DNA of 64,000 nt, taken from NCBI GenBank assembly GCA_963921255.3, contig CAWUEW020000003.1, positions 868,001 to 932,000 of the forward strand. Reading direction: 5' to 3'. Origin of the DNA: JANSYL01 sp963921255 (GTDB taxonomy: Bacteria > Pseudomonadota > Alphaproteobacteria > Rhodobacterales > Rhodobacteraceae). Position numbers and translations under genes: made by a program. The notes below the pieces were generated by a model that had not been told where the DNA came from, made no database searches, and saw nothing but the letters and a program-made list of their open reading frames with translations. Positions 43,899 to 51,591 of the stretch are shown here, piece after piece (position 1 is the stretch's first letter; the number at the start of each line of letters is the position of its first letter).

Positions 43899-45001
43899 GA
43901 CTGGAACTTACGGGATTTTATAAAAATTCGTCTATAAATACAATGAACTACGTCGTTTCCACTTTCATCCTCCAGATAGTTTCCCCGGGAAGGCTTCCCT
44001 TTGAGCATAGGGTATCCATTCGCCTTTTGGCCTGACAATCCGGTTTTCCTTCCCCCATCCAGCCTCTTTTCAACGTAGTCGTCATAGAACTTATGGCTTT
44101 TGAAGCCATGGTCCCACAAAGACGAAAACCCCAATATCTCGAACTGATCGGGATTGTACTTGTCCAGAAAGGTGATCGGCACACCCATCGCTCCGGCCCA
44201 ATCCATCGGAATATCATTGGTCTTGCTGACCTCGATAGCGTCGTAATTGTCGTAAGTCGGGTAATCCTCAGGCGCATACCTGCGGTACAGGATCAGTTCC
44301 TCGTGCCGCTTGTCATGGTCGAGGTTCGTGAACCAGCGAACGCCTTTGACCTTGATAAACCTGTTTCCACCTTCATCAATCCATGCCGTCGCAGCATCAA
44401 GTGGATAGTGATCCGGAACTCCAAACGTCCGATCCCCGCTCTTGATGCTGGGGCCGAACCAGACCTTGTTATCCTTGATCAGTGGGAAAAAGTCCTTGTA
44501 GGTGACAGCGTTCATGTTTCCGATAATCAGAAATTTTTTGTCGTATTTCATCAACTGCGCGACGTATTCGCGGAACAATGAAAAGGGCGGGTTCGTCACC
44601 ACGATGTCCGCTTGCTTGAGAATGTCGATGCATTCCTGAGTGCGAAAATCGCCGTCACCATCCAGATGGGTAATGCCGATATCCTCGGCCCTTGGTACAA
44701 CATCCCCGTCCCGGAAACCGTCATATTCCAGTTTGATCGCCCGCTCGCAGTCATGCCGCGAAAAAAGGTCCGGATTCTGGTTCTTGTAGCAGGTGGTGAT
44801 CAGTTTCCTGAGACCCAGAAACTCGAAGTTGTGACTGAAATAGTGAAAGAAGTTGCTGACGCGCGGATCGTCGCAGTTGCAATAGACAACCTTGCCTTTG
44901 AAATGCTTCTTATAGTGACGCAGTTCGTTTTCTATGTCTGACAGTTGCGTGTAGAACTCATCGTTCTTGGCCTTTCTGGCCGAGATAAGGTTTTGTGCCA
45001 T
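43895..45001 (-). CDS. DNA adenine methyltransferase of the M.EcoRI type (copy 1, intact)
   Basis: A 368-residue predicted N6-adenine methyltransferase. The N-terminal KNDEFYTQLSDIENELRHY, KVVYCNCDDPRVSNFFHYF and catalytic motif DIVVTNPPFSLFREYVAQLM (NPPF at 137-140) follow E. coli M.EcoRI closely, as do KFLIIGNMNAVTYKDFFPLI and MGVPITFLDKYNPDQFE. It would protect host DNA, possibly at GAATTC or a related site; specificity is inferred only. ATG 45001 is used; GTG 45007 would overlap the transposase stop. An A6 tract (T6 here, 44534-44539) is one base shorter in copy 2. Confidence 0.88.
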   Translation of the reverse strand: MAQNLISARKAKNDEFYTQLSDIENELRHYKKHFKGKVVYCNCDDPRVSNFFHYFSHNFEFLGLRKLITTCYKNQNPDLFSRHDCERAIKLEYDGFRDGDVVPRAEDIGITHLDGDGDFRTQECIDILKQADIVVTNPPFSLFREYVAQLMKYDKKFLIIGNMNAVTYKDFFPLIKDNKVWFGPSIKSGDRTFGVPDHYPLDAATAWIDEGGNRFIKVKGVRWFTNLDHDKRHEELILYRRYAPEDYPTYDNYDAIEVSKTNDIPMDWAGAMGVPITFLDKYNPDQFEILGFSSLWDHGFKSHKFYDDYVEKRLDGGRKTGLSGQKANGYPMLKGKPSRGNYLEDESGNDVVHCIYRRIFIKSRKFQS

Positions 45002-45003
45002 GA

Positions 45004-45993
45004 TCACGCACCATTGCGCGTGATTGGCTTTGCTCCGCTGCTCAACCCGTTATCGGCAATCAGGTCCACGTAGCGCAGCCGCTTTCCGTCCATCCCCGAG
45101 ACCAAGCTGCCCATCTGGTCGATGGTATCTTTTGGGCGGTTGTTGTGGCGCCCCGAGAACTCGTCCACGTAGCGTTGCAGGTGTTTGGGCGACATTTTGT
45201 GATACACGCCATCAACGCCGCGCTTCATGGGTGCCCAGAAGCTTTCCAGCCCGTTTGTATGAGCCATATCGCGGACGTACTCGCCCGCTGAATGGTTTAC
45301 CGCCTCATGGGGCCTGTCGATGCCCTTATACGCCTTGGCCTCATCCGTGTAGACTTGTGCGCCATCGGCGGTGTGATCGGTCACGAAACCCTGCAACGTC
45401 TCCGCGTCGGTCCTCTCAACCACCTTGGCATGAACCTTTCCCGTCGCACGGTCGCGGACACCAGAAACGGCGCTCTTGCCCACCGCCCCGCGCCCGGCTC
45501 TCAACTTCTTCTTCGCGTGCTTGTTCTTCTCCTTGCCACCCATATAGGTCTCATCGGCCTCAACCGGGCCGTCAAAGATCGGCGTCTTGGTCGCATAGGC
45601 TTCCCGAAGGCGATGCAGCATGAACCAAGCAGCCTTCTGGCCGATCCCAAGTTCCCGGTGCAACTTCATCGAAGACACACCCTTGAGGCTGGTTGTAAAC
45701 AGGTAAATTCCAACGGCCCAAACCCGGTAAGACAGTTTGGAACTCTGCATGACACTGCCAATCCGAACTGTGAACATCGGCTTGTTGGGGCAATCCCGGC
45801 AACGGTGGGTCATGCTCTTGTGGTTAACGCCAACCCGAACATTGTCCGATCCGCAATGCGGGCAATAAGGACCATCCGGCCAACGTTGTTCCTCGATCCA
45901 CTCTCGCGCTTTGGTCTCATCGCTGAACATGTCCGCGATTTGCAGAAGCGTCAAACCTTTGCGCTGATGCTTGCCGGGTGCTTTCTGTGTCAT
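45004..45993 (-). CDS. IS1595-family (ISXO2-like) transposase, copy 1
   Basis: A 329-residue DDE-type transposase. The N-terminal zinc ribbon has CPHC (44-47) and CRDC (65-68). The ISXO2-like catalytic domain has VEADETYMGGKEK (Asp147), QVYTDEAKAY (Asp217) and HTNGLESFWAPMKRG (Glu250), followed by HNNRPKDTIDQM. These are the hallmarks of the IS1595 family. Protein sequence is the same as that of copy 2. GAGGT lies 6 bp before the ATG. Confidence 0.93.
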   Translation of the reverse strand: MTQKAPGKHQRKGLTLLQIADMFSDETKAREWIEEQRWPDGPYCPHCGSDNVRVGVNHKSMTHRCRDCPNKPMFTVRIGSVMQSSKLSYRVWAVGIYLFTTSLKGVSSMKLHRELGIGQKAAWFMLHRLREAYATKTPIFDGPVEADETYMGGKEKNKHAKKKLRAGRGAVGKSAVSGVRDRATGKVHAKVVERTDAETLQGFVTDHTADGAQVYTDEAKAYKGIDRPHEAVNHSAGEYVRDMAHTNGLESFWAPMKRGVDGVYHKMSPKHLQRYVDEFSGRHNNRPKDTIDQMGSLVSGMDGKRLRYVDLIADNGLSSGAKPITRNGA

Positions 45994-46007
45994 AGCTCAC
46001 CTCTTGA

Positions 46008-46037
46008 AGTGACTATATGTTATATCACAGAGTCACT
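46008..46037. promoter_or_regulatory. 7-bp inverted repeat in the transposase leader, copy 1
   Basis: AGTGACT (46008-46014) and AGTCACT (46031-46037) flank an AT-rich 16-bp core containing TATATGTTATATCAC, between the transposase start and the terminal repeat. It may be an operator overlapping the promoter that serves the transposase and passengers. Confidence 0.45.
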
Positions 46038-46051
46038 AGGGGCAAGGAAAA

Positions 46052-46074
46052 TGTTACTTTGCGATATAATTCCC
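46052..46074. repeat. terminal inverted repeat, transposase end of copy 1
   Basis: Twenty-three bases from TGTTACTTTGCG to AATTCCC; exact reverse complement of 42597-42619. Confidence 0.92.
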
Positions 46075-46128
46075 TTTTTTTATGTCCTGCTCGTGCTCGG
46101 GAGACGATTTCGACACGAGGTATTTTCA

Positions 46129-46386
46129 ATGACGGCAATGATTGATCTGGATCTGTCCCCCGAGCGGGCGGAGGAACTTGTGGTGCGGGCGCAGGAGGCG
46201 TTCGAAACCGCCGTGGATGGGCTGCGGGACGCGGTCCGCGAAGAAACCCTAGACACGCCGGAGTTCCTCTACACCGGCGCGCTGCGCGCGGCGGATGGGG
46301 CCTTGGGCGCGCTTGAGATCGAGGTGGCACAACTGTCTGAACAGTTTGGCCCCGGACCTTTCCAAAGGAGTGTGTTCCATGACTGA
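46129..46386 (+). CDS. small helical protein preceding the DUF2793 gene (possible GTA/phage-tail edge)
   Basis: An 85-residue protein (TAMIDLDLSPERAEELVVRA, then FETAVDGLRDAVREE and ALEIEVAQLSEQFGPGPFQR) predicted to be mostly helical. No family recognised. ATG 46129 is chosen because GAGG lies 8 bp before it; another ATG is 9 bp on. The stop overlaps the DUF2793 start by 8 nt. In other Rhodobacterales comparable small genes lie with DUF2793 at the distal side of the gene-transfer-agent cluster, but here the transposon begins 54 bp upstream and no GTA structural gene is visible. Confidence 0.6.
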   Translation: MTAMIDLDLSPERAEELVVRAQEAFETAVDGLRDAVREETLDTPEFLYTGALRAADGALGALEIEVAQLSEQFGPGPFQRSVFHD

Positions 46387-47089
46387 GACCCCGGTATTGG
46401 CGTTGCCCTTGGTGCAGCCGGCGCAGGCCCAGAAACATGTGACGGTCAACGAGGCCCTGTCGAAGCTGGACGGGTTGGCCTGCCTGACCCTTGCGTCAGC
46501 GACAACCGCCCTGCCGCCCGAGGGCGTGCCGGATGGTGTGGTCTATGCCGTACCGCCGGGGGCGGTGAATGCCTGGGCCGGGCAGGCGGGCAGGCTGGCC
46601 CTGGCGCAGAATGGCGGGTGGGTTTTCACGACCCCCACGGTGGGATGGCGCGCGATGGTGCGGGATCAGGGCGCCCCGGCGATCTGGGATGGGGCCAACT
46701 GGCGTCTGGGGGCGCAAAGCCTGACGCAAACCGGGGCCGGGGTGTCGATCCGCAGCGTGGACTTCGATGTGGCGCTGACCAGTGGGTCGTCCGTTACGAC
46801 CCAGATCGCCTTTCCGGCGCGCGCCATCGCCTTTGGCGTGACTGGGCACGTGATCGAGGCAATCCCGGGTCCGGCCACGGGGTGGGAAATCGGCGTGTCC
46901 GACGATCTGCAGCGCTATGGCAGTGGCTTGGGCGTGGCGCAAAACACCTGGGTCAGCGGCCCGTCGGCCCCCGTTGTCTATTGGGTGCCGACCGCGCTGG
47001 AGATCACGGCGCTTGGGGGCGATTTCGGCGGCGGCACCCTGCGGCTGGCGGCGCATTACGCGGAATTGACCCTGCCGGACGCGGTCTGA
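46379..47089 (+). CDS. DUF2793 domain-containing protein (phage/GTA-associated)
   Basis: A 236-residue protein whose first half is the DUF2793 domain: LALPLVQPAQAQKHVTVNEA, LDGLACLTLASAT, GWRAMVRDQGAPAIWDGANW are its recurrent features. The family is found in phage-tail and gene-transfer-agent loci of alphaproteobacteria and may be part of a fibre or receptor-binding protein. Overlaps the upstream 85-residue gene. GGAG precedes the ATG. Followed by cysE, an arrangement I recall beside the Rhodobacter capsulatus GTA cluster. Confidence 0.78.
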   Translation: MTETPVLALPLVQPAQAQKHVTVNEALSKLDGLACLTLASATTALPPEGVPDGVVYAVPPGAVNAWAGQAGRLALAQNGGWVFTTPTVGWRAMVRDQGAPAIWDGANWRLGAQSLTQTGAGVSIRSVDFDVALTSGSSVTTQIAFPARAIAFGVTGHVIEAIPGPATGWEIGVSDDLQRYGSGLGVAQNTWVSGPSAPVVYWVPTALEITALGGDFGGGTLRLAAHYAELTLPDAV

Positions 47090-47156
47090 CCCTTCCACAA
47101 TGGACGGCGCACTCTATCTTGGGTAGAACACGCGTGCAGAAGGGCAGGAGTGCACC

Positions 47157-47978
47157 ATGGCCGATCCCCGCAGAAAACTGACCGAGATTGACCCGGTCTG
47201 GACCCGGATTCTGTCCGAGGCGGAAACCGCCGTTCAGGACGAACCGCTGTTGGGTGGGCTGGTGCATGGCTGTGTGCTGCACCATTCCAGCCTGGAAAAG
47301 GCGCTGGCCTATCGCATGGCGCAAAAGCTGGCCTCGGGCGAGATGTCCGAGCAGATCCTGCGCGAGATCGCGGATGAGGCCTATGCCACCGAACCCAAAC
47401 TGGGCGAGGCGGCGCGCGCGGATATCGTTGCGGTGTTCGACCGCGATCCGGCGTGCCACCGGTTCCTGCAGCCTTTGTTGTTTTTCAAGGGGTTCCAAGC
47501 CATCCAAGCCTATCGCATCGCGCATTGGCTGTGGAGTGTCGGCCGCCGTGACATGGCGTATTTCGTGCAGATGCGCGTGAGCGAGATGTTCGGGATCGAC
47601 ATTCACCCCGCCGCGCGGATCGGGCAGGGCATCATGATCGACCACGCCCATTCCATCGTGATCGGCGAAACCGCGGTCGTGGGCGACAACGTCTCGATGC
47701 TGCATTCCGTGACCTTGGGCGGGACCGGCAAAGAGACCGAGGATCGCCATCCGAAAATCGGCGACGGTGTCCTGATCGGTGCCGGGGCCAAGGTTCTGGG
47801 CAACATCCATATCGGCTATTGCAGCCGTATTGCCGCAGGGTCGGTGGTGCTGGAGGATGTGGCGCCGTGCAAAACCGTGGCGGGTGTTCCGGCCAAGGTC
47901 GTGGGTGAGGCGGGCTGCGCGCAGCCGTCCATGACAATGGATCATCTGTTCGGCGGCAGCGCCCAAGCGGACGCCTAG
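47157..47978 (+). CDS. cysE: serine O-acetyltransferase
   Basis: First committed step of cysteine synthesis: acetylation of serine by acetyl-CoA. The 273-residue protein has the N-terminal SATase helical region (DPVWTRILSEAETAVQDEPL), the left-handed beta-helix with hexapeptide repeats (DIHPAARIGQGIMIDHAHSI, VVGDNVSMLHSVTLGGTGKE, HPKIGDGVLIGAGAKVLGNI) and the C-terminal feedback tail. The ATG at 47157 follows GGCAGGAG. It ends in an intrinsic terminator. Confidence 0.94.
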   Translation: MADPRRKLTEIDPVWTRILSEAETAVQDEPLLGGLVHGCVLHHSSLEKALAYRMAQKLASGEMSEQILREIADEAYATEPKLGEAARADIVAVFDRDPACHRFLQPLLFFKGFQAIQAYRIAHWLWSVGRRDMAYFVQMRVSEMFGIDIHPAARIGQGIMIDHAHSIVIGETAVVGDNVSMLHSVTLGGTGKETEDRHPKIGDGVLIGAGAKVLGNIHIGYCSRIAAGSVVLEDVAPCKTVAGVPAKVVGEAGCAQPSMTMDHLFGGSAQADA

Positions 47979-48002
47979 CGCACCCAGTTCACTTTAATTG
48001 AA

Positions 48003-48030
48003 AGGGCCGCGGGGAGATCCGCGGCTTTTT
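48003..48030 (+). terminator. intrinsic terminator of cysE
   Basis: GCCGCGG (48006-48012) pairs with CCGCGGC (48019-48025) around a 6-nt loop and is followed by TTTTT. It lies 27 bp after the cysE stop. Confidence 0.85.
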
Positions 48031-48036
48031 CGTGTG

Positions 48037-48795
48037 TCAGAGGCGCGACATCATCGTGCCGCAGGTCACGCCCATGTTGGGTGGCGGGGCATAGCGGCCC
48101 GGACCGAACCAGCGGTCGCCCATCTGCTGCAGCCGCCCATCGCGCTCCAGGATCCCGAAACTGTCATTGATGGCCGCCAGAAGGCGCGGCCGCATCGACG
48201 ACACCAAGAAGGCCGCGCCGCCACTGCGCCCGGTGATCGTGCCGACGACCACGAACCGCTCCATCGCGCCGTCGACCAGCGGCAGGCTGTTGTCGTTGCC
48301 GTGATAGGCGTCGGTGTCGCCCGAAAGGGTGGACCGGATCGCGCTGGCCAGATCTTCGTAGGGGACAGCGGTAAACCCGTGATCGACCAGATCGCGATGC
48401 GACAGCGTATCCCCCATCACCGCGATCCGCGCTGTGCGCAGGTCAATGTCCGGGTCCAGCGCGAAAATTGGGACGCTGGCCGGTGTGCCGACACGGTAGG
48501 GGCAGGTGAAATCGCCGTAGACCTCGCGCTCATCCGTGGCGCCGATGCCGCCAAGCGCGACATCGGCCGCGCCGTTCTGCACGGCCTCCAAGCCTTCGGT
48601 CAGCGGCAGGATCCGGTAGGTGCAGGTGAACCCGTTTAGCGCGCAGATCGCATCCATCAGGTCGATGTCAAAGCCGCGCGCGGTCTCCCCCTCTTCGAAC
48701 AGATAGGGCGGGAAGGTGCCGGTCGTGGCGATGACCAGGTTCTGCGCCGCGGCCGGACCGCACAGCAAAACCCAGATCAGCGCCCAGATCCGCAT
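48037..48795 (-). CDS. extracellular solute-binding protein, family 3 (amino-acid type)
   Basis: A 252-residue periplasmic protein with a signal peptide (IWALIWVLLCGPAAAQ) and the SBP_bac_3 features NLVIATTGTFPPYLFEEGET, GFDIDLMDAICALNGFTCTY and DVALGGIGATDEREVYGDFT. Such proteins deliver amino acids to an ABC importer, but no permease or ATPase gene is adjacent, so it may have a stand-alone sensing role or partner elsewhere. Its ATG overlaps the typA stop (TGATG), indicating translational coupling. Confidence 0.8.
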   Translation of the reverse strand: MRIWALIWVLLCGPAAAQNLVIATTGTFPPYLFEEGETARGFDIDLMDAICALNGFTCTYRILPLTEGLEAVQNGAADVALGGIGATDEREVYGDFTCPYRVGTPASVPIFALDPDIDLRTARIAVMGDTLSHRDLVDHGFTAVPYEDLASAIRSTLSGDTDAYHGNDNSLPLVDGAMERFVVVGTITGRSGGAAFLVSSMRPRLLAAINDSFGILERDGRLQQMGDRWFGPGRYAPPPNMGVTCGTMMSRL

Positions 48796-50615
48796 CAGCT
48801 GGCCGCCCGCGCCTGCCGCTTGCGCTCGTGCGGGTCGAGATAGCGTTTGCGCAGGCGCACCACGTTTGGCGTGACCTCGACCAGTTCGTCATCGTCAATA
48901 TAGGCGATGGCCTCTTCCAGCGACATCTTCACCGGCGGGGTCAGCACGACGGCGTCATCCTTGCCCGAGGCCCGCACATTGGTGAGCTTCTTGCCCTTGA
49001 GCGGGTTCACCTCGAGATCGTTGTCGCGCGAATGCTCGCCAATCAGCATGCCTTCATAGACCTGTTCCTGCGCGCCGATGAACATGCGACCCCGGTCTTC
49101 GAGGTTGAAGAGCGCATAGGCCACGCTGACCCCGTTTTCCATCGAGATCAGAACCCCGGCGCGGCGGCCCGGGATCGGCCCTTTGTAGACCGCCCATTCA
49201 TGGAACACACGGTTCAGCACGCCGGTGCCGCGCGTGTCGGTCATGAACTCACCATGGTAGCCGATCAACCCGCGCGACGGGACATGCGCCACGATCCGCG
49301 TCTTGCCCGAGCCGGCGGGCTTCATCTCGACCAGGTCGCCTTTGCGGGGACCGGTGAGTTTCTCGATCACCGCCCCGGTGTAGTCGTCGTCGACGTCGAT
49401 GGTGACCTCTTCGACCGGTTCCAGACGCTGGCCGCCCTCATCCCGGAAGATCACCTGCGGGCGCGAGATCGACAGTTCGAACCCTTCGCGGCGCATGTTT
49501 TCGATCAGAACGCCCATCTGAAGTTCGCCGCGTCCTGCGACCTCGAACGCTTCGCCGCCTGGCGTGTCCGTGACGCGGATCGCGACATTGGTTTCGGCCT
49601 CTTTCATCAGGCGATCGCGAATGACGCGCGACTGGACCTTCTTGCCGTCGCGGCCCGCAAGCGGGCTGTCATTGATGCCGAAGGTGACAGAAATCGTCGG
49701 TGGATCAATGGGTTGCGCGGGGATTGGCGTGTCGATCTCGGGGGCGCAGATCGTGTCGGCCACGGTGGCCTTGGTCATGCCCGCAAGGGTCACGATATCG
49801 CCGGCGGTTGCGGTATCGATCGGCTGTTGGCTGAGCCCGCGGAAGGCCAGGATTTTCGAGACGCGGAATTGCTCGATCCGCTCCCCCTCGCGGCTGAGCG
49901 CCTTGACCGTGTCGCCCGTCTTGAGCGTGCCGGCCTCGACCCGCCCGGTCAGGATGCGGCCAATGAACGGATCGGCGCCAAGCGTGACAGCCAGCATTTC
50001 AAACGGCTCATCCGCGCGCGACACCTGCGCCGGGGCCGGAACGTGCTTGACGACCAGATCGAACAGCGCGGTGAGATCCGCGCGCGGGCCGTCCAATTCG
50101 GCATCGGCCCATCCGGACCGGCCCGAGGCGTAGAGATGCGGGAAATCAAGCTGCTCTTCATTCGCGTCGAGCGCGGCAAACAGGTCGAACACCTCGTCGA
50201 GCGCGCGGTCGGGATCCGCGTCGGGCTTGTCGACCTTGTTCAGAACGACGATCGGGCGCAGCCCCAGGGCCAGGGCTTTGGAGGTCACGAATTTCGTCTG
50301 CGGCATCGGGCCTTCGGCGGCATCGACCAGCAGAACGACACCGTCGACCATGCTGAGGATGCGCTCGACCTCGCCGCCGAAATCGGCGTGGCCGGGGGTG
50401 TCGACAATGTTGATCCGGGTGCCATTCCATTCAACGCTGGTCGCCTTGGCCAGGATGGTGATCCCGCGCTCGCGCTCCAGGTCGTTGGAATCCATCGCGC
50501 GCTCGGCCACGGCCTGGTTGTCGCGGAAGGCGCCGGATTGTTTCAGCAGGTTGTCGACCAGGGTGGTTTTGCCGTGGTCAACATGGGCAATGATCGCAAT
50601 GTTGCGCAGGTCCAT
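48795..50615 (-). CDS. typA: ribosome-associated translational GTPase TypA/BipA
   Basis: EF-G-like GTPase of 606 residues. G1 AHVDHGKTTLVDNLLKQSG, switch I RERGITILAKATSVEW, G3 VDTPGHADFGGEVERI, and G4 VLNKVDKPDADPDRA are present. They are followed by domain II, two alpha-beta domains (GRGELQMGVLIENMRREGFE) and the BipA-specific C-terminal domain (EQVYEGMLIGEHSRDNDLEV, RVRKRYLD-like end). Involved in ribosome assembly and stress growth. Confidence 0.95.
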   Translation of the reverse strand: MDLRNIAIIAHVDHGKTTLVDNLLKQSGAFRDNQAVAERAMDSNDLERERGITILAKATSVEWNGTRINIVDTPGHADFGGEVERILSMVDGVVLLVDAAEGPMPQTKFVTSKALALGLRPIVVLNKVDKPDADPDRALDEVFDLFAALDANEEQLDFPHLYASGRSGWADAELDGPRADLTALFDLVVKHVPAPAQVSRADEPFEMLAVTLGADPFIGRILTGRVEAGTLKTGDTVKALSREGERIEQFRVSKILAFRGLSQQPIDTATAGDIVTLAGMTKATVADTICAPEIDTPIPAQPIDPPTISVTFGINDSPLAGRDGKKVQSRVIRDRLMKEAETNVAIRVTDTPGGEAFEVAGRGELQMGVLIENMRREGFELSISRPQVIFRDEGGQRLEPVEEVTIDVDDDYTGAVIEKLTGPRKGDLVEMKPAGSGKTRIVAHVPSRGLIGYHGEFMTDTRGTGVLNRVFHEWAVYKGPIPGRRAGVLISMENGVSVAYALFNLEDRGRMFIGAQEQVYEGMLIGEHSRDNDLEVNPLKGKKLTNVRASGKDDAVVLTPPVKMSLEEAIAYIDDDELVEVTPNVVRLRKRYLDPHERKRQARAAS

Positions 50616-50691
50616 GGGAGGTGGCTTTCGCAGTAGGAGGAGAGGTTGCGCTGCCGTTACAGCCCCGCGCGCGGCTTGGCTAGGGGGGAAG

Positions 50692-50735
50692 CGGATTTGT
50701 CGACAAATCCGGCGCGGAAAAGCCGGCTTTTCCGC
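50692..50735. repeat. two tandem loop-less perfect palindromes between typA and a small membrane protein gene
   Basis: 50692-50711 (20 bp, centre TTTGTCGACAAA) and 50714-50735 (22 bp, centre AAAGCCGGCTTT) are perfect palindromes separated by 2 bp. Design matches the cluster at 9814-9883, with different sequence. Located between the typA start and the end of the convergently placed 81-residue gene. Confidence 0.88.
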
Positions 50736-50750
50736 CCGCGTGTCCCGCGG

Positions 50751-50996
50751 TCAGGCCTTTGCCCACCACGCCCGCGCGGCCGACACCACGAACAACAGGA
50801 AAAACACCCCGGCAAACAGGCCCCAAACCACGCTGCTGTCGGTGTAGACGATCCCTTCTTCGGACACCCAACAGCGCCCAAGATCGTTGAAGCAGTCGAT
50901 CCACTGGTAATAGCGGTCGTAGAACACCCAGGAAAAAAAGGCCGTCAGGGCCGCGTACACGCCGGCGAACACAAGCCGCCGTGTGCGGCGACTCAC
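50751..50996 (-). CDS. 81-residue membrane protein with two predicted helices
   Basis: First helix LVFAGVYAALTAFFSWVFYD, then a short loop with two Cys (WIDCFNDLGRCWVSEEG) and a second helix SSVVWGLFAGVFFLLFVVSA. The loop Cys could form a periplasmic disulfide. No family recognised. Its start overlaps the stop of the Irr-like regulator by 4 nt, so it is probably co-transcribed and may respond to iron. Confidence 0.65.
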   Translation of the reverse strand: MSRRTRRLVFAGVYAALTAFFSWVFYDRYYQWIDCFNDLGRCWVSEEGIVYTDSSVVWGLFAGVFFLLFVVSAARAWWAKA

Positions 50997-51412
50997 GCTT
51001 TGCGGCGCAGGCGGATCACCACGTCGACCTTGGCGATCTCGTAGCCTTCGGGCACATCCGGAAGGGCCGTGATATCCACGCCGGCCTTGGGCGCATCCGT
51101 CAGATGGGCCGCGTCTTCCATGTAGAAATGCGGGTGATCATCCATGCGCGTGTCGAAGTAGCTGCGCGAGCCGTCGACCGTTACTTCCTGCATCAGGCCG
51201 GCATCGCAAAAGGCCCGCAAGGTGTTGTAAACAGTCGCCAAAGACACCTTGTCGCCGGTATTCAGCACCGCATCGTGCAGCCCTTCGGCGGTGACGTGGC
51301 GGTCCTGACCGTCGCCCACCAAAAGCGCGGCCAGCGCCAGACGCTGCCGGGTCGGGCGCAGGGATGAGCCTGCCAGCCAGTTTTTGCTGCGTTCCAGAAC
51401 TTCGGGTGTCAT
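50993..51412 (-). CDS. irr: Fur-family transcriptional regulator, Irr-like
   Basis: A 139-residue regulator. DNA-binding part: SSLRPTRQRLALAALLVGD, HVTAEGLHDAVLNTGDKVSL and ATVYNTLRAFCDAGLMQEV. Then YFDTRMDDHPHFYMED with the metal-binding His cluster. LRPTRQRLALAALL and the HPHF region are closer to Irr, the iron/haem-responsive regulator of Rhizobiales and Rhodobacterales, than to Fur. Start is uncertain: 51412 directly precedes the conserved region, but ATG at 51463 is also in frame. Divergent from fabA. Confidence 0.82.
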   Translation of the reverse strand: MTPEVLERSKNWLAGSSLRPTRQRLALAALLVGDGQDRHVTAEGLHDAVLNTGDKVSLATVYNTLRAFCDAGLMQEVTVDGSRSYFDTRMDDHPHFYMEDAAHLTDAPKAGVDITALPDVPEGYEIAKVDVVIRLRRKA

Positions 51413-51591
51413 GGGTGCGGTGCCTTGATGCCGTTTGTCCACAATATATGGCTGGATCGACATGAGATTCAATCGCAAAGAGAGCAAATCCCTTGTCTGC
51501 TTCGCCTTTGCGGTCCTTGCATGCGTGGAACGCGCGGTGCTAGACGGCTAGACAATCAAAGCCAAAACCATGGGCAAATGAGCGGGGGGAC

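Larger units (their letters stand above)
42597..46074 (-). mobile_element. IS1595/ISXO2-type transposon, copy 1, carrying a methyltransferase, a DUF262-HNH nuclease and a 56-residue protein
   Basis: A 3478-bp element bounded by 23-bp perfect inverted repeats that begin GGGAATTATATCGC. Read from its right end it encodes transposase, M.EcoRI-like methyltransferase, DUF262-HNH protein and a small acidic protein, all on one strand with 4-nt overlaps or short gaps. The copy at 56356-59832 is in the opposite orientation and differs by one base in length. Flanking 8-mers (TAAAACCG and TTTTTTAT) do not match, so no target duplication is visible. Base composition is clearly less GC-rich than the neighbouring host genes. 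Confidence 0.9.
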
